Shown here in pieces: positions 26,490-36,800 of a DNA stretch of 64,000 bases (positions are counted from its first letter, which is position 1; each line of letters begins with the position of its first letter). The notes under the pieces are model-generated. The model ran no database searches. It was not told the DNA's origin and saw only the letters and a program-made list of their open reading frames with translations. The stretch is from Myxococcota bacterium (GTDB taxonomy: Bacteria > Myxococcota_A > UBA9160 > SMWR01), in the NCBI GenBank assembly GCA_039030075.1, contig JBCCEW010000004.1:89826-153825 (forward strand), given 5' to 3'. Made by a program: the position numbers and the translations under genes.

Positions 26490-28694
26490 GTGTCGGAACT
26501 GGACACCAACTCGAACGCCGAGCGACCGATCGTCGTCGCCAGCAATCGCCTCCCGTTCACGATTCAGCGCGGCCCCGACGGCCTGCTGGTGCAACCCGCA
26601 CCGGGTGGCCTCGTCTCCGCGATGGACCCGGTGTTGCGCAAGCGCGGTGGCACCTGGCTCGGATGGCCGGGTATCGAGCTGCGCCGCGACGAATCGGTGC
26701 CCGTCCCCGACCGGCCCTACGACATTGCGCCGCTGCACCTCACGGACGACGAACTCGAGCTCTACTACCACGGCGCATCGAACGGCATGCTCTGGCCGCT
26801 GCTCCACGCGATGCCGGGACGCAGCCGCTTCGATCGGCGCGACTTCGAGATGTACACCGAGATCAACGATCGCTTCGCGACTTCGATCTTGGAACACGCC
26901 CCGGGTTCGGGGCTCGTCTGGATCCACGACTACCACCTGATGCTCGCACCGCGGCGCGTGCGCGCGGGCCTGCCCGAGGGTGTGTCGCTGGCTTTCTTCC
27001 TCCACGTTCCGTTCCCGCCCTACGACGTCTTTCGGCTCTGCCCCTGGGATCGCGAGCTGCTGCGCAGCCTGCTCTCGTGCGATCTGATCGCCTTCCACGT
27101 GCGGGGCTACGCGCGCAACTTCCTGGATTGCGCCGAGCGGATCCTCGGAGCCCGCGTCGACCCCCGCACCATGCTCGTCGAGTACGGCGACCGCACGACC
27201 CAGGTCGCTGCGCTGCCGATCGGTATCGAGTTCGAGACCTTCGACGGGCTGGCGAAGAGTGCGGAACGTCAGCCCGAGCTGGGACGCGAGCGCGTCGTGC
27301 TGGGCGTCGACCGTCTCGATTACACGAAGGGCATCCCCGAGCGGATGCGCGCGTTCGAGCGGCTGCTCGAGCTGCACCCGGAGTACCGGGAGAACGTCGT
27401 GATGCTGCAGGTCGCGGTGCCGAGCCGCGAAGAAGTCACCGAGTATCGCGATCTCAAAAACGAGATCGATGCGCTGGTCGGGGCGATCAACGGGCGCTTT
27501 GCCACCGCGGGTTGGTCGCCGATCCGTTACCTCTATCGCTCCCTCGACCGGGACGTGTTGGCGGGCCTCTACCGCGACTCGGACGTCGCGCTGGTGACGC
27601 CCCTCCGCGACGGCATGAACCTGGTGGCGAAGGAGTTCGCCGCCTGCCAGGTGAACGACCCGGGCGTGTTGATCCTGTCGCGCCTGGCGGGCGCAGCCGA
27701 GACGATGCGCGAGGCGCTCCTCGTGAATCCCTACGACCTCGACGGCACCGCCGAAGAGCTGCACCGCGCGCTGTCGATGGGGGAGGACGAGCGGCGCTCC
27801 CGCATCGCCGCGCTGCGCCGCCGGGAGCAGCGCGACAACCTCGACGCCTGGACCCACGCCTTCATCTCCTCGGCGGTCGAGGCCCGCCAGGCGCTCCCCA
27901 CGATGAGCGACGTCGAGTACGAGGGATGGTTCGCCGACTTCCTGAAGTCGTACCGGCTCGCCCTCTTCCTCGACTACGACGGCACGCTGACACCGCTACG
28001 CGATCACCCGGACCAGGCCGTGCTGTCCCCGGAGATGCGCGAGGCCGTAGTGGGGTGCGCCCATCGCGCGGACACCGACGTCGCGATCGTGAGCGGTCGT
28101 GCGCTCGGCGGCATTCGCGAGCGGGTCGGCGAAGCCGACCTCACCTACGCGGGCAACCACGGGCTCGAGATCGTCGGCCCCGAGCTCCCGCTCTTCGAGC
28201 ACGAAGACCTCGTCCACTATCGCGGCCGGGCCGAGGAGCTCGCGTCCGAGCTCGACCGGCTGGCGACGAATGGCGCCTGGACGGAACGAAAGGGCCCCAC
28301 CCTGACCTTCCACTACCGCAGCGTCCCCGAGGCGCTGCGGCCCGGGCTGATGCGCGACGCCCACGAGGTGGTTCGCAAGGCGGGCTACCAGCCCCGCGAT
28401 GCCCACTGCGCCGTCGAGGCGCGCCCGCCCATCGGCTGGGACAAGGGGCGTGCCGTCCTGCACATCCTGCGCGCCCGCTACGGCCCGAGCTGGTCCGAGT
28501 CGGTGCGCGTGGTCTATCTGGGCGACGACCAGACCGACGAGGACGCCTTCCGCTTCCTCGCGGGCCTCGCGCTGACCTTCCGGGTCGGTAGCCCGGACAC
28601 GCCCACCGCGGCGACCCGGCGCCTCAAGAACGTGGATGCCGTCCAGGGCGTGCTCACCTGGCTGGCGAGACGCGCCCAACCGGCCGCGGGCTGA
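26490..28694 (+). CDS. otsA-otsB: Bifunctional trehalose-6-phosphate synthase/phosphatase
   Basis: Makes trehalose from UDP- or GDP-glucose and glucose-6-phosphate in two steps within one 734-residue chain. Residues about 12-480 are the GT20 synthase with VASNRLPFTIQRG, VWIHDYHLMLAPRRVR, LGVDRLDYTKGIPERM and PLRDGMNLVAKEF. From about 485 a HAD phosphatase follows with FLDYDGTLTPL, AIVSGR, YAGNHGLE and YLGDDQTDEDAF, all catalytic residues intact. Bacterial fusions are less common than separate otsA and otsB but well known. The product is a compatible solute and stress protectant. The GTG start has no Shine-Dalgarno sequence; see the element at 26478. Confidence 0.94.
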   Translation: MSELDTNSNAERPIVVASNRLPFTIQRGPDGLLVQPAPGGLVSAMDPVLRKRGGTWLGWPGIELRRDESVPVPDRPYDIAPLHLTDDELELYYHGASNGMLWPLLHAMPGRSRFDRRDFEMYTEINDRFATSILEHAPGSGLVWIHDYHLMLAPRRVRAGLPEGVSLAFFLHVPFPPYDVFRLCPWDRELLRSLLSCDLIAFHVRGYARNFLDCAERILGARVDPRTMLVEYGDRTTQVAALPIGIEFETFDGLAKSAERQPELGRERVVLGVDRLDYTKGIPERMRAFERLLELHPEYRENVVMLQVAVPSREEVTEYRDLKNEIDALVGAINGRFATAGWSPIRYLYRSLDRDVLAGLYRDSDVALVTPLRDGMNLVAKEFAACQVNDPGVLILSRLAGAAETMREALLVNPYDLDGTAEELHRALSMGEDERRSRIAALRRREQRDNLDAWTHAFISSAVEARQALPTMSDVEYEGWFADFLKSYRLALFLDYDGTLTPLRDHPDQAVLSPEMREAVVGCAHRADTDVAIVSGRALGGIRERVGEADLTYAGNHGLEIVGPELPLFEHEDLVHYRGRAEELASELDRLATNGAWTERKGPTLTFHYRSVPEALRPGLMRDAHEVVRKAGYQPRDAHCAVEARPPIGWDKGRAVLHILRARYGPSWSESVRVVYLGDDQTDEDAFRFLAGLALTFRVGSPDTPTAATRRLKNVDAVQGVLTWLARRAQPAAG

Positions 28695-28701
28695 GCCCGC
28701 G
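28685..28701 (+). terminator. Short GC hairpin between otsA-otsB and tauE
   Basis: CGCGGG and CCCGCG pair across a 5-nt loop that contains part of the stop codon of the trehalose gene. No T-tract follows. It could attenuate read-through into tauE or hide its start region, 3 nt downstream. Weak evidence. Confidence 0.3.
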
Positions 28702-28703
28702 CG

Positions 28704-29462
28704 ATGGACGCGACCACCCTCGGCGTCCTCGCAGCGACCGCGGTCGCGACCTCCATCCTCTCGGCGATCGTCGGGATGGCCGGCGGCATCGTCCTGCTGA
28801 CGGTGATGCTGCTGTTCTTCGAGCCGCTGGTCGCGATCCCGCTCCACGGTCTGGTGCAGCTGGTGTCGAACAGCTCACGGACGGTGATTCAACGCGCCTA
28901 CGTCGATTGGGACCTGGTGTGGCGCTACTCCGTGTTGCTCTTGCCGATGGGGTTCCTCGGGCTGGCGTTCCTGCGCGCGCTGCCCCCGGACGGAGCACGC
29001 GCCTTGATCGGCGCCTTCGTGCTGGTCGCCACCTGGCTGCCCGGCCTGCTCTTGCTGGGAACCCATCCCGACCGCCTCGACCGCGGCCGCCGATTCCTCG
29101 TGCTCGGTGGCGTGGTCGGCGCGCTCAACACCGTGGTGGGCGCGACGGGACCGCTGATCGCTCCCTTCTTCCTGGATCTCGGCATGGAGCGACGGGCGCT
29201 GATCGGCACCAAAGCGGCCTGCCAGACGCTCGGTCACCTGGCGAAAGCGGTGATCTTCGGAGTCGCGGGCTTCGCGTTTCTCGGGTTCCTGGCGCCCCTG
29301 GCCGTACTCGCGGCGAGCGTCGTGCTCGGGACCTGGCTGGGCAGTCGCATTCTCGGGCGAGTGACCGAGGCGACCTTCGTGCGGCTCTACAAGACGGTCC
29401 TCACACTGGTCGCGCTCCGGCTCGTCGTATGGGACGGCCTGGCTGCGTTCGGGTGGGGTTGA
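28704..29462 (+). CDS. TauE/SafE-family anion exporter (sulfite exporter-like)
   Basis: A 252-residue membrane protein with about seven or eight hydrophobic helices. It begins with the family pattern ILSAIVGMAGGIVLLTVML, and the second half repeats it as LGGVVGALNTVVGATGPLIA; this duplicated GxxGG and GxxGP architecture is typical of TauE/SafE proteins, which move sulfite, sulfoacetate or other organic anions. The substrate is unknown. The ATG lies 9 nt after the trehalose gene with no clear ribosome binding site. The whole 3' two thirds is overlapped in antisense by the sigma-54 activator reading frame. Confidence 0.87.
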   Translation: MDATTLGVLAATAVATSILSAIVGMAGGIVLLTVMLLFFEPLVAIPLHGLVQLVSNSSRTVIQRAYVDWDLVWRYSVLLLPMGFLGLAFLRALPPDGARALIGAFVLVATWLPGLLLLGTHPDRLDRGRRFLVLGGVVGALNTVVGATGPLIAPFFLDLGMERRALIGTKAACQTLGHLAKAVIFGVAGFAFLGFLAPLAVLAASVVLGTWLGSRILGRVTEATFVRLYKTVLTLVALRLVVWDGLAAFGWG

Positions 29463-30455
29463 ACGCGTGAGCCCCTGCGCGCGCAGGCGGCGGCGCAGGC
29501 TCGTTCGGGGAATGCCCAGGTCGCGGGCCAGGCGGCTCACGTTTCCATCGGCGGCAGACCAGGCCGCTGCCAGCGCGGCGGGGTCCTCCGTGGGCGTCGG
29601 TGCCGCAAACGTCCAGGCGTCGCGACCGAGGGCGGCTTCGACATCGGCCGCGCCCACCGCGTCGCCGCCCACGGCCCAGTAGAGACGCTCGAGGACGTTC
29701 TCGAGCTCACGGACGTTGCCCGGCCAGGCGTGGGCGACGAGGGCATCGAGCGCGCCTCCAAAGAGACGCAGACACGGTCGTCCTTCGCGCCGGGCGATGC
29801 CTTCGAGGACCGTCTGCACGAGCTCCGGAAGGTCCTCGACACGCTGCCGGAGCGGAGGAACGCGGAGCGGGATCACGGCAAGCCGGTAGTAGAGGTCCGC
29901 CCGGAAGCTCCCCTCGCGCACCCGCGTTGCGAGGTCGACCTGACTCGCCGCGATCACCCGCGCGCGAAGGCTCTGGGTCTCGGAGCCCCCGACCCGCTCG
30001 AACTCGCGGTCCTGCAGCACGCGGAGCAGGCGTGCCTGCAGCGCTGGATCCAGCTCCAACACCTCGTCGAGGAAGAGCGTGCCGCCCCCCGACCGCTCGA
30101 GGCGTCCCCGGTGTCGCACGACGGCTCCGGTGAAGGCGCCCCGCTCGTGTCCGAAGAGCTCGCTCTCGAGGAGCCCAGCGGCCAGGGCGCCGCAGTCGGT
30201 GTGAACGAAGGGCTCCTGGCGACGCGGCGACAGCCGGTGCAACCAGCGCGCCGCCAGCCCCTTGCCCGAGCCGGTCTCGCCTTCGAGCAAGACGTGCGCG
30301 GTACTCGCGGCCGCGCGCCCGAGGGCGCGCCGAAACCGACGCATCGCCGGACTGCAGGAGACGAGACGGGGAAGTGCTTGCACCCGCACAGAGAAAGCGA
30401 AGTCGCCGACGGGCACCAGCTTCGACGCCGTCCGATCCGCTCCGAGGCAGGCCAA
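28875..30455 (-). CDS. Sigma-54-dependent AAA+ activator with Fis-type HTH; C-terminus antisense to tauE
   Basis: Activates RNA polymerase-sigma54 open complexes by ATP hydrolysis. Seen in order: Walker A GETGSGKG (59-66), the sigma54-contact loop ELFGHERGAFTGA (98-110), Walker B GGTLFLDEV, FRADLYYRLAVIPLRVPPLR, and a Fis-like HTH at about 293-328. There is no receiver, PAS or GAF sensory domain, only a short N-terminal stretch, so control is probably by a partner protein or expression level. The first open codon is TTG 30455; GTG codons at 30416, 30389 and 30383 are alternatives. After the HTH the frame stays open for another 195 residues, entirely antisense to tauE; this tail has atypical Gln/Glu/Arg-rich composition. 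Confidence 0.82.
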   Translation of the reverse strand: MACLGADRTASKLVPVGDFAFSVRVQALPRLVSCSPAMRRFRRALGRAAASTAHVLLEGETGSGKGLAARWLHRLSPRRQEPFVHTDCGALAAGLLESELFGHERGAFTGAVVRHRGRLERSGGGTLFLDEVLELDPALQARLLRVLQDREFERVGGSETQSLRARVIAASQVDLATRVREGSFRADLYYRLAVIPLRVPPLRQRVEDLPELVQTVLEGIARREGRPCLRLFGGALDALVAHAWPGNVRELENVLERLYWAVGGDAVGAADVEAALGRDAWTFAAPTPTEDPAALAAAWSAADGNVSRLARDLGIPRTSLRRRLRAQGLTRSTPPERSQAVPYDEPERDQCEDRLVEPHEGRLGHSPENATAQPGPEHDARREYGQGRQEPEKREARDSEDHRFRQVTERLAGRFGADQRPSLHAEIQEEGSDQRSRRAHHGVERADHATEHEESAAAVEAVGMGSQQEQAGQPGGDQHEGADQGACSVRGQRAQERQPEEPHRQEQHGVAPHQVPIDVGALNHRP

Positions 30456-30535
30456 GGCCTGGCGCCGGCTGCCGGAGCCCGGCGAACAGTGTCAGGGCCG
30501 ACCCGAACGCGGCGGTCGGCTCCAGCGACCGGAGC

Positions 30536-31342
30536 TCAGTCCACCTTCTCGAAGAGCAGCGTGAAGCGGTCGGTATTCCCCTTCACGCTCTTGCGTCCGA
30601 CCTCGTAGCGAAGCTCGTCGTCGGGCCGATAGTGCAGGTCCGAGTAACCCACGAAGCGGAACCCGGCCTCGGTGATCTCCTGGATCATCAGCACGGGGTC
30701 GAGACGCCGCCACACTTCGCGCGTGTCCGGTGCCATGTGGCGCCGGGTGTGATCGACGACGCCGAAGCGGCCGCCGTCCACGAGGGTCTCGAGAACCTCG
30801 GCGTAGAGCCGCTTCCGCGACTCGGGTGTGAAGTTGTGCAGGTTGCGGAAGGTCAGCACGAGGTCGATGTCGTCCTCGTCGATCGAGAGGCCCTCGATCT
30901 CGAAGATCCCGCGCTCGGCGGTGGGCTTGATCGTCCCACCTCCTTCGGCGATCGCGACGTTCTCGAGCCCTTCGTTCTCATCGAGCAGCTTCTTCAGGCG
31001 ATCGGTCTGGCCCTGGAACAGCAGGAGCTTGCCTTCCTCTGCGAGCACAGGCGCCAGGATCTTCGTGTACCAGCCGCCGCCGGGGAAGAGCTCGAGCACC
31101 CGATCGTCGGCCTCGAGCCCGAAGAAGGCCAGGGTCTCGGCGGGCTTGCGGTTGGCGTCCCGCTCGCGGTCGGCCTCGCTCCGCGACTCGAGAGCCATCG
31201 CCGCTTCGACGGCCTCTTCGATCGCCAGGGCGGACGATCCGCACAACGACATCACGAGCACCAGCGCCCAGGCGGCGCCGGACACGGATCGCGATCGCTT
31301 GGGTGTCGCCTCGACGGCAGTCGCCACAACTCGATGGAACAT
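30536..31342 (-). CDS. Exported class I SAM-methyltransferase-like protein (COG4798 type)
   Basis: A 268-residue protein with an N-terminal signal peptide (hydrophobic WALVLVMSLCGSSALA ending near residue 40) followed by a Rossmann methyltransferase domain: VLELFPGGGWYTKILAPVL (motif I), then DLVLTFRNLHNFT and GRFGVVDHT. This matches the group of predicted methyltransferases with signal peptides (COG4798). An exported SAM enzyme is puzzling because SAM is cytoplasmic, so the activity is uncertain. The start is the ATG at 31342 after AGGAGAGAG; a longer start 15 codons upstream would overlap frmA. The stop of frmA is 13 bp upstream, implying one transcript. Confidence 0.82.
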   Translation of the reverse strand: MFHRVVATAVEATPKRSRSVSGAAWALVLVMSLCGSSALAIEEAVEAAMALESRSEADRERDANRKPAETLAFFGLEADDRVLELFPGGGWYTKILAPVLAEEGKLLLFQGQTDRLKKLLDENEGLENVAIAEGGGTIKPTAERGIFEIEGLSIDEDDIDLVLTFRNLHNFTPESRKRLYAEVLETLVDGGRFGVVDHTRRHMAPDTREVWRRLDPVLMIQEITEAGFRFVGYSDLHYRPDDELRYEVGRKSVKGNTDRFTLLFEKVD

Positions 31343-31355
31343 GAATCGCTCTCTC

Positions 31356-32462
<1,107 letters not shown>

Positions 32463-32596
32463 GTCGATCTCCTTGTCTGTCTCTGAGCAAGATATCTGGG
32501 AGCTCAGCGTCGGGAGCCCTGTGCCTCGGAGCCGGGAACGACCCGTACGTCGCGCGCGTCGGCGCCGCAGTATACCGACGCCGGTCGAATTCGAGG

Positions 32597-33841
32597 ATGG
32601 TATGGTTCGGCCCCGTGGAGCTTCTCGAACGGATCGCTGCCCACCCGGTCGCCATCGAGGTCGCGAGCCTCGCCGCTCTGGGGCTGGGCCTCCTCGCACT
32701 GCACCTCCTCACCCGCCGCATTCTCGTGCGCTGGATCGAGAAGTGGGTGCTGCGCAGCTCCACGCGCTGGGACGATGCGCTCCACGACGAAGAAGTCTTC
32801 GATCGACTGATCGCGCTGCTGCCGGCGATCCTCGGGTGGTACGGCGTTCGCCTGCTGCCCGGGATCAGCGAAACGGTGCAGATCGTCGGCGGCCGTCTCG
32901 CTCTCGCCATGATGGTGCTGTTCGGTGGGCGCGCGGTGATCGCCCTGCTCTCGGCCGCGAACGACATCTACGCCGAGAACCCGGAGAATCGCGACCGGCC
33001 CGTCAAGGGCTACCTGCAGGTCGTCCAGATCATCGTCGGCGTGATCATGGGCGTGCTGATCCTGGCGATCCTGCTGGACCGGTCGCCCGTCATCTTCCTG
33101 TCGGGCCTCGGCGCGATGACCGCGGTCCTGCTGCTGATCTTCCGCGACACGATCCTCTCCCTGGTCGCGAGTGTTCAGATCACCGGCAACGACATGGTGC
33201 GGGTCGGCGACTGGATCGAGATGCCCCAGTACGGCGCGGACGGCGACGTCATCGACGTCGCGCTCCACACAGTGAAGGTGCAGAACTGGGACAAGACGAT
33301 CACGACGATCCCGACCCACCGCCTGATCTCGGACCCGTTCAAGAATTGGCGGTTCATGTCCCTCTCGGGGGGACGACGCATCAAGCGCTCGATGTTCATC
33401 GAGATGAGCTCGGTCCGCTTCCTCGAACCCGAAGAGATCGAGCGCTTCCGCTCCTTCGCCTTGATCGACGACTACCTGGACGCGAAGACGCGCGAGATCG
33501 ACACGGACAACCAGGGCCGTACGGGCGACACCAACCTCAATCCGAACATTCGCCGCCTGACCAACCTGGGCACGTTCCGGGCGTACGTCGAGCAGTACCT
33601 GAAGAGCCACCCCCAGATCCATGCCACGGGCATGACCCTGATCGTGCGCCAGCTCGCGGCCGGGTCCGAGGGCATCCCCCTCGAGATCTACTGCTTCACG
33701 AAGACCACCGACTGGGCGGCCTACGAAGGCATCCAGTCGGACCTCTTCGACCACTTCTTCGCGATCGCGCCCGACTTCGGTCTCCGCATGTTCCAGAGCC
33801 CGAGCGGCGCCGATGTGCGGGCGCTGTCTTCGTCGGACTGA
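32597..33841 (+). CDS. Mechanosensitive ion channel, YbdG/MscM-type MscS family
   Basis: A 414-residue inner-membrane protein. About five hydrophobic segments in the first 180 residues are followed by the MscS pore-helix and beta domain: [20 protein letters not shown], then [39 protein letters not shown] and [14 protein letters not shown]. The long soluble C-terminal part and overall length match Escherichia coli YbdG, a small-conductance channel that opens on mild osmotic downshift. The start may be the ATG at 32597 or the in-frame GTG 18 nt later; spacing to the purine-rich GAGG favours neither clearly. It is divergent from frmA. Confidence 0.9.
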   Translation: MVWFGPVELLERIAAHPVAIEVASLAALGLGLLALHLLTRRILVRWIEKWVLRSSTRWDDALHDEEVFDRLIALLPAILGWYGVRLLPGISETVQIVGGRLALAMMVLFGGRAVIALLSAANDIYAENPENRDRPVKGYLQVVQIIVGVIMGVLILAILLDRSPVIFLSGLGAMTAVLLLIFRDTILSLVASVQITGNDMVRVGDWIEMPQYGADGDVIDVALHTVKVQNWDKTITTIPTHRLISDPFKNWRFMSLSGGRRIKRSMFIEMSSVRFLEPEEIERFRSFALIDDYLDAKTREIDTDNQGRTGDTNLNPNIRRLTNLGTFRAYVEQYLKSHPQIHATGMTLIVRQLAAGSEGIPLEIYCFTKTTDWAAYEGIQSDLFDHFFAIAPDFGLRMFQSPSGADVRALSSSD

Positions 33842-33862
33842 GCGCGAGCGGGTCGCGCTGGA

Positions 33863-36800
33863 TCAGGCGAGGCAGCGAACGGCGCGCTCGTCGACGGCAG
33901 CCGCGATCCGCTCCTGGGTGTCCGCGTCCAATCCGACGAACTCGACGCCGACTCCGCCCGTGCGCGCGTCGTCGCCTTCGATCCGGTAGAGCACCTTGCC
34001 CACGGTGCCGACGACCATCTCCTCGAGCGTGAACTCGAGGTCGAGGGTGGCGGTCACTTCGGGCGGCTTCGACATCTCGAGGAAGGCGCCCCGATCGGAG
34101 AGCGAGCTGAGCAGCACCGCCTCCGAGCCTTCGCTCGTCTCGACGCTGGCCATGATGTCGTAGGGCGCCCGCGGACGTTCGCGCTGCACAGCGGGTGTGT
34201 CGGTGCCGTCGCCGAGGTGTACCGCACCCAGCAGATGGCCCAGCAGAGCGTCATCGATCGGTTCGCGTACGCCCCAGATGCGGCAGCGCCCGCGGAGATC
34301 CAGGAGTTCCTTCGGCGCTTCCCCCGGACCCACGAGCAGGATCGAGGGCGCCACGCCGGCATCGGAGGCGATGCGCTCGGCCAGGCGTCGCACTTCTTCG
34401 ACCGGTGCCGTCGTCGAGACCATCACCGAGCGGATCGCTTCGCCTTCCTGGGCGACGAAGAGCAGCCCCTCGTCGTAGACGCGCGCGTAGAGCGCCAGCG
34501 CACCGATCCGGTTCATGCGCATGGCGAGCAGGCCCAGACGATCGCTGCCATCGTCGACCACGAGGCAGTAGGGTGTGAACGCGGGCGCGGCGTCACCGTC
34601 GGTCGCCTCGGACTCGGATGCGCTGGCGGCGAGCACGTCGCCTTCCGTATCGGCTTCCTCTGTGTCGGCCTCGCCAGAATCGGCCACGTCCCCATCGGCT
34701 TCCGCAGCAACGGCGGCCTCGACCGACGCGTCCTCGGAGCGCTCGCTGGCATCGGGAGCGTCCTCGGCGGCGACCGCCCCTTCCCCGTCCTCCGCGGCCT
34801 CGACGACCGTGGGTTCGTCTTCGAGGTGCGCCCCTTCGGTCTCCGAAGCGTCCGGGTGGGTCTCCGGGGCGTCTGACGCGACCTCCGCGACCGCAGACTC
34901 GGCGGCGTCCGTCACGGGCTCGGACCCATCCGCGTCGAGGTCGACGACCGTGTCCGGAACCTCGAGTTCGGTTTCGGCAGGTTCCACGAGCTCCGCGGCG
35001 TCTGCGGTCTCGTCCGTCGAGTCCTCGGCTGCGTCGGTCTCACCCTCGAGGGCGACGTCCACGAGAGCCTCGGGAGTCACTTCGTCTGCGGACGTTGCCT
35101 GTTCGGAACTCGCGGTGCTCGTCGCACCGGTGAGCGCCACCGGGCCCTCTTCGGGCTGGAAGGGCGCGGGAAGGTCGTCGTCGAGATCGGCCTCGATCTC
35201 GGGCGCCTCGACGTCGTCGTCCGCCGCGACCAGCGTCGACTCGGCGGCCGTCGCGGTCTCCACGGACTCCTCGGAGGCCATCTCGGTGACGTCCGGTTCC
35301 TCGTTCGCCTCGCCGTTGGAGGCGCTCTCCTCGCCGAAGATGGCGGGCAGCGAAGCCTCGTCGTCGTCGGGGTCCGTCTCCAGCTCGGGGGCGACACCGG
35401 AGACGTCGGCATCGACTTCGAGCTCGTCGTCGGCGGCTTCCCCGGCGTCCGCGACGCCCTGGATCTCGTCGCCGGGAGCAGCGGTCTCGTCGATGGTGCG
35501 CTCGAACTCGTTGCGGTCGGAGCCGATCTCTTCGAGCGGCGTTCCCGTGATCGTGTCGCTCTCGCCCTTCGCCTCGCTCGCGAGGGGCACGTTCCCTGCG
35601 CGCAGGATCTGGGTGAACTCATTCTCGGACACCGCCGGTCCGAACACGAAGCCCTGGATCTGGTCGCAGCCCATCCGCTGCAGGATCTCGATCTGCTCGT
35701 CGCAGTCGACACCCTCGGCGATCACCTCGAGCGACAGGCTGTGGGCCATCGAGATCACGGCGCTCACCACGCCCTCGGCGCCCGGATCGAGATGGATGTC
35801 GCGCACGAAGTTGCGGTCCATCTTGAGGACGTCGAGCGGAACCCGGTTCAGATAGCTCAGGGAGGAGTAGCCCGTCCCGAAGTCGTCTAGCGCGATCCGC
35901 ACCCCGATCGTCTGAAGCGTGCGGAGCGCCGAGGTCGTGTTGTCGTCCTGCTCGAGGATCACGCTCTCGGTGAGCTCCACCTCGAGCCACGACGGCGGCA
36001 GGTCGTAGGACTCGAGCGCGCTCGCGATCGTCGCCGTGAGGTCCATCTGGGTGAACTGTTGGGGCGAGACGTTGATCGAGACCGGAACGATCGGAAGGCC
36101 CGCCGCGCGCCAGCGGTTCAGGTGCTCGCAGACGTTCTCGATCACCCAGGTACCGATCGGGCCGATCAGACCGAAGTCCTCGGCGACCGGGATGAACTCC
36201 TTCGGAGCCACCGTTCCGAGCTCGGCGTTCCGCCAGCGCAGGAGCGCCTCGGCGCCCGTCAGCTCGTTGCTCGCGACGTCCACCTTGGGCTGGAAGTGGA
36301 GCTCGAGTTCGCCCGAGTCCATAGCGCCGCGCAGGTGACGATCGAGGGCCGCCTTCCGCTGGGTCTCGGCCATCAGCTCGGGTCGGAAGAACTGGAAGCT
36401 GCTGCGATGGTTCGCCTTCGCGTGGTACAGCGCGATGTCCGCCGATCGCAGGAGCTGCTGCGCATCGGTGCCATGCTGGGGATAGAGCGCGATGCCGACG
36501 CTGCCCGCGGCCCATACCTTCTTCCCATCCAGGATCACGGGCTCGGACAGGAGCGCGAGAATGCGCTCGGCCACCTTCTCGGCGAGTTCCGCCTCTCCGA
36601 TCCCGGTCAGGACGAGGGCGAACTCGTCGCCACCGAGCCGTGCCACGGTCGGAGCGCTCGGGACCACGCCCGCTGCCGACACCAGATCGCTGACCCGCAG
36701 GTGCTGTCGGAGGCGGTGCGCCATGGTGCGCAGCAGCTCGTCACCCGCGGCGTGGCCGAAGGTGTCGTTGATCTCCTTGAAGCGGTCGAGGTCGATGTAC

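Noticed and set aside
34575-35855. A 426-codon Ser/Ala-rich plus-strand frame opposite the c-di-GMP protein
   Set aside because: It mirrors the acidic linker of the real gene (Asp/Glu codons read backwards give Ser/Arg/Val), so the low complexity is an artefact.
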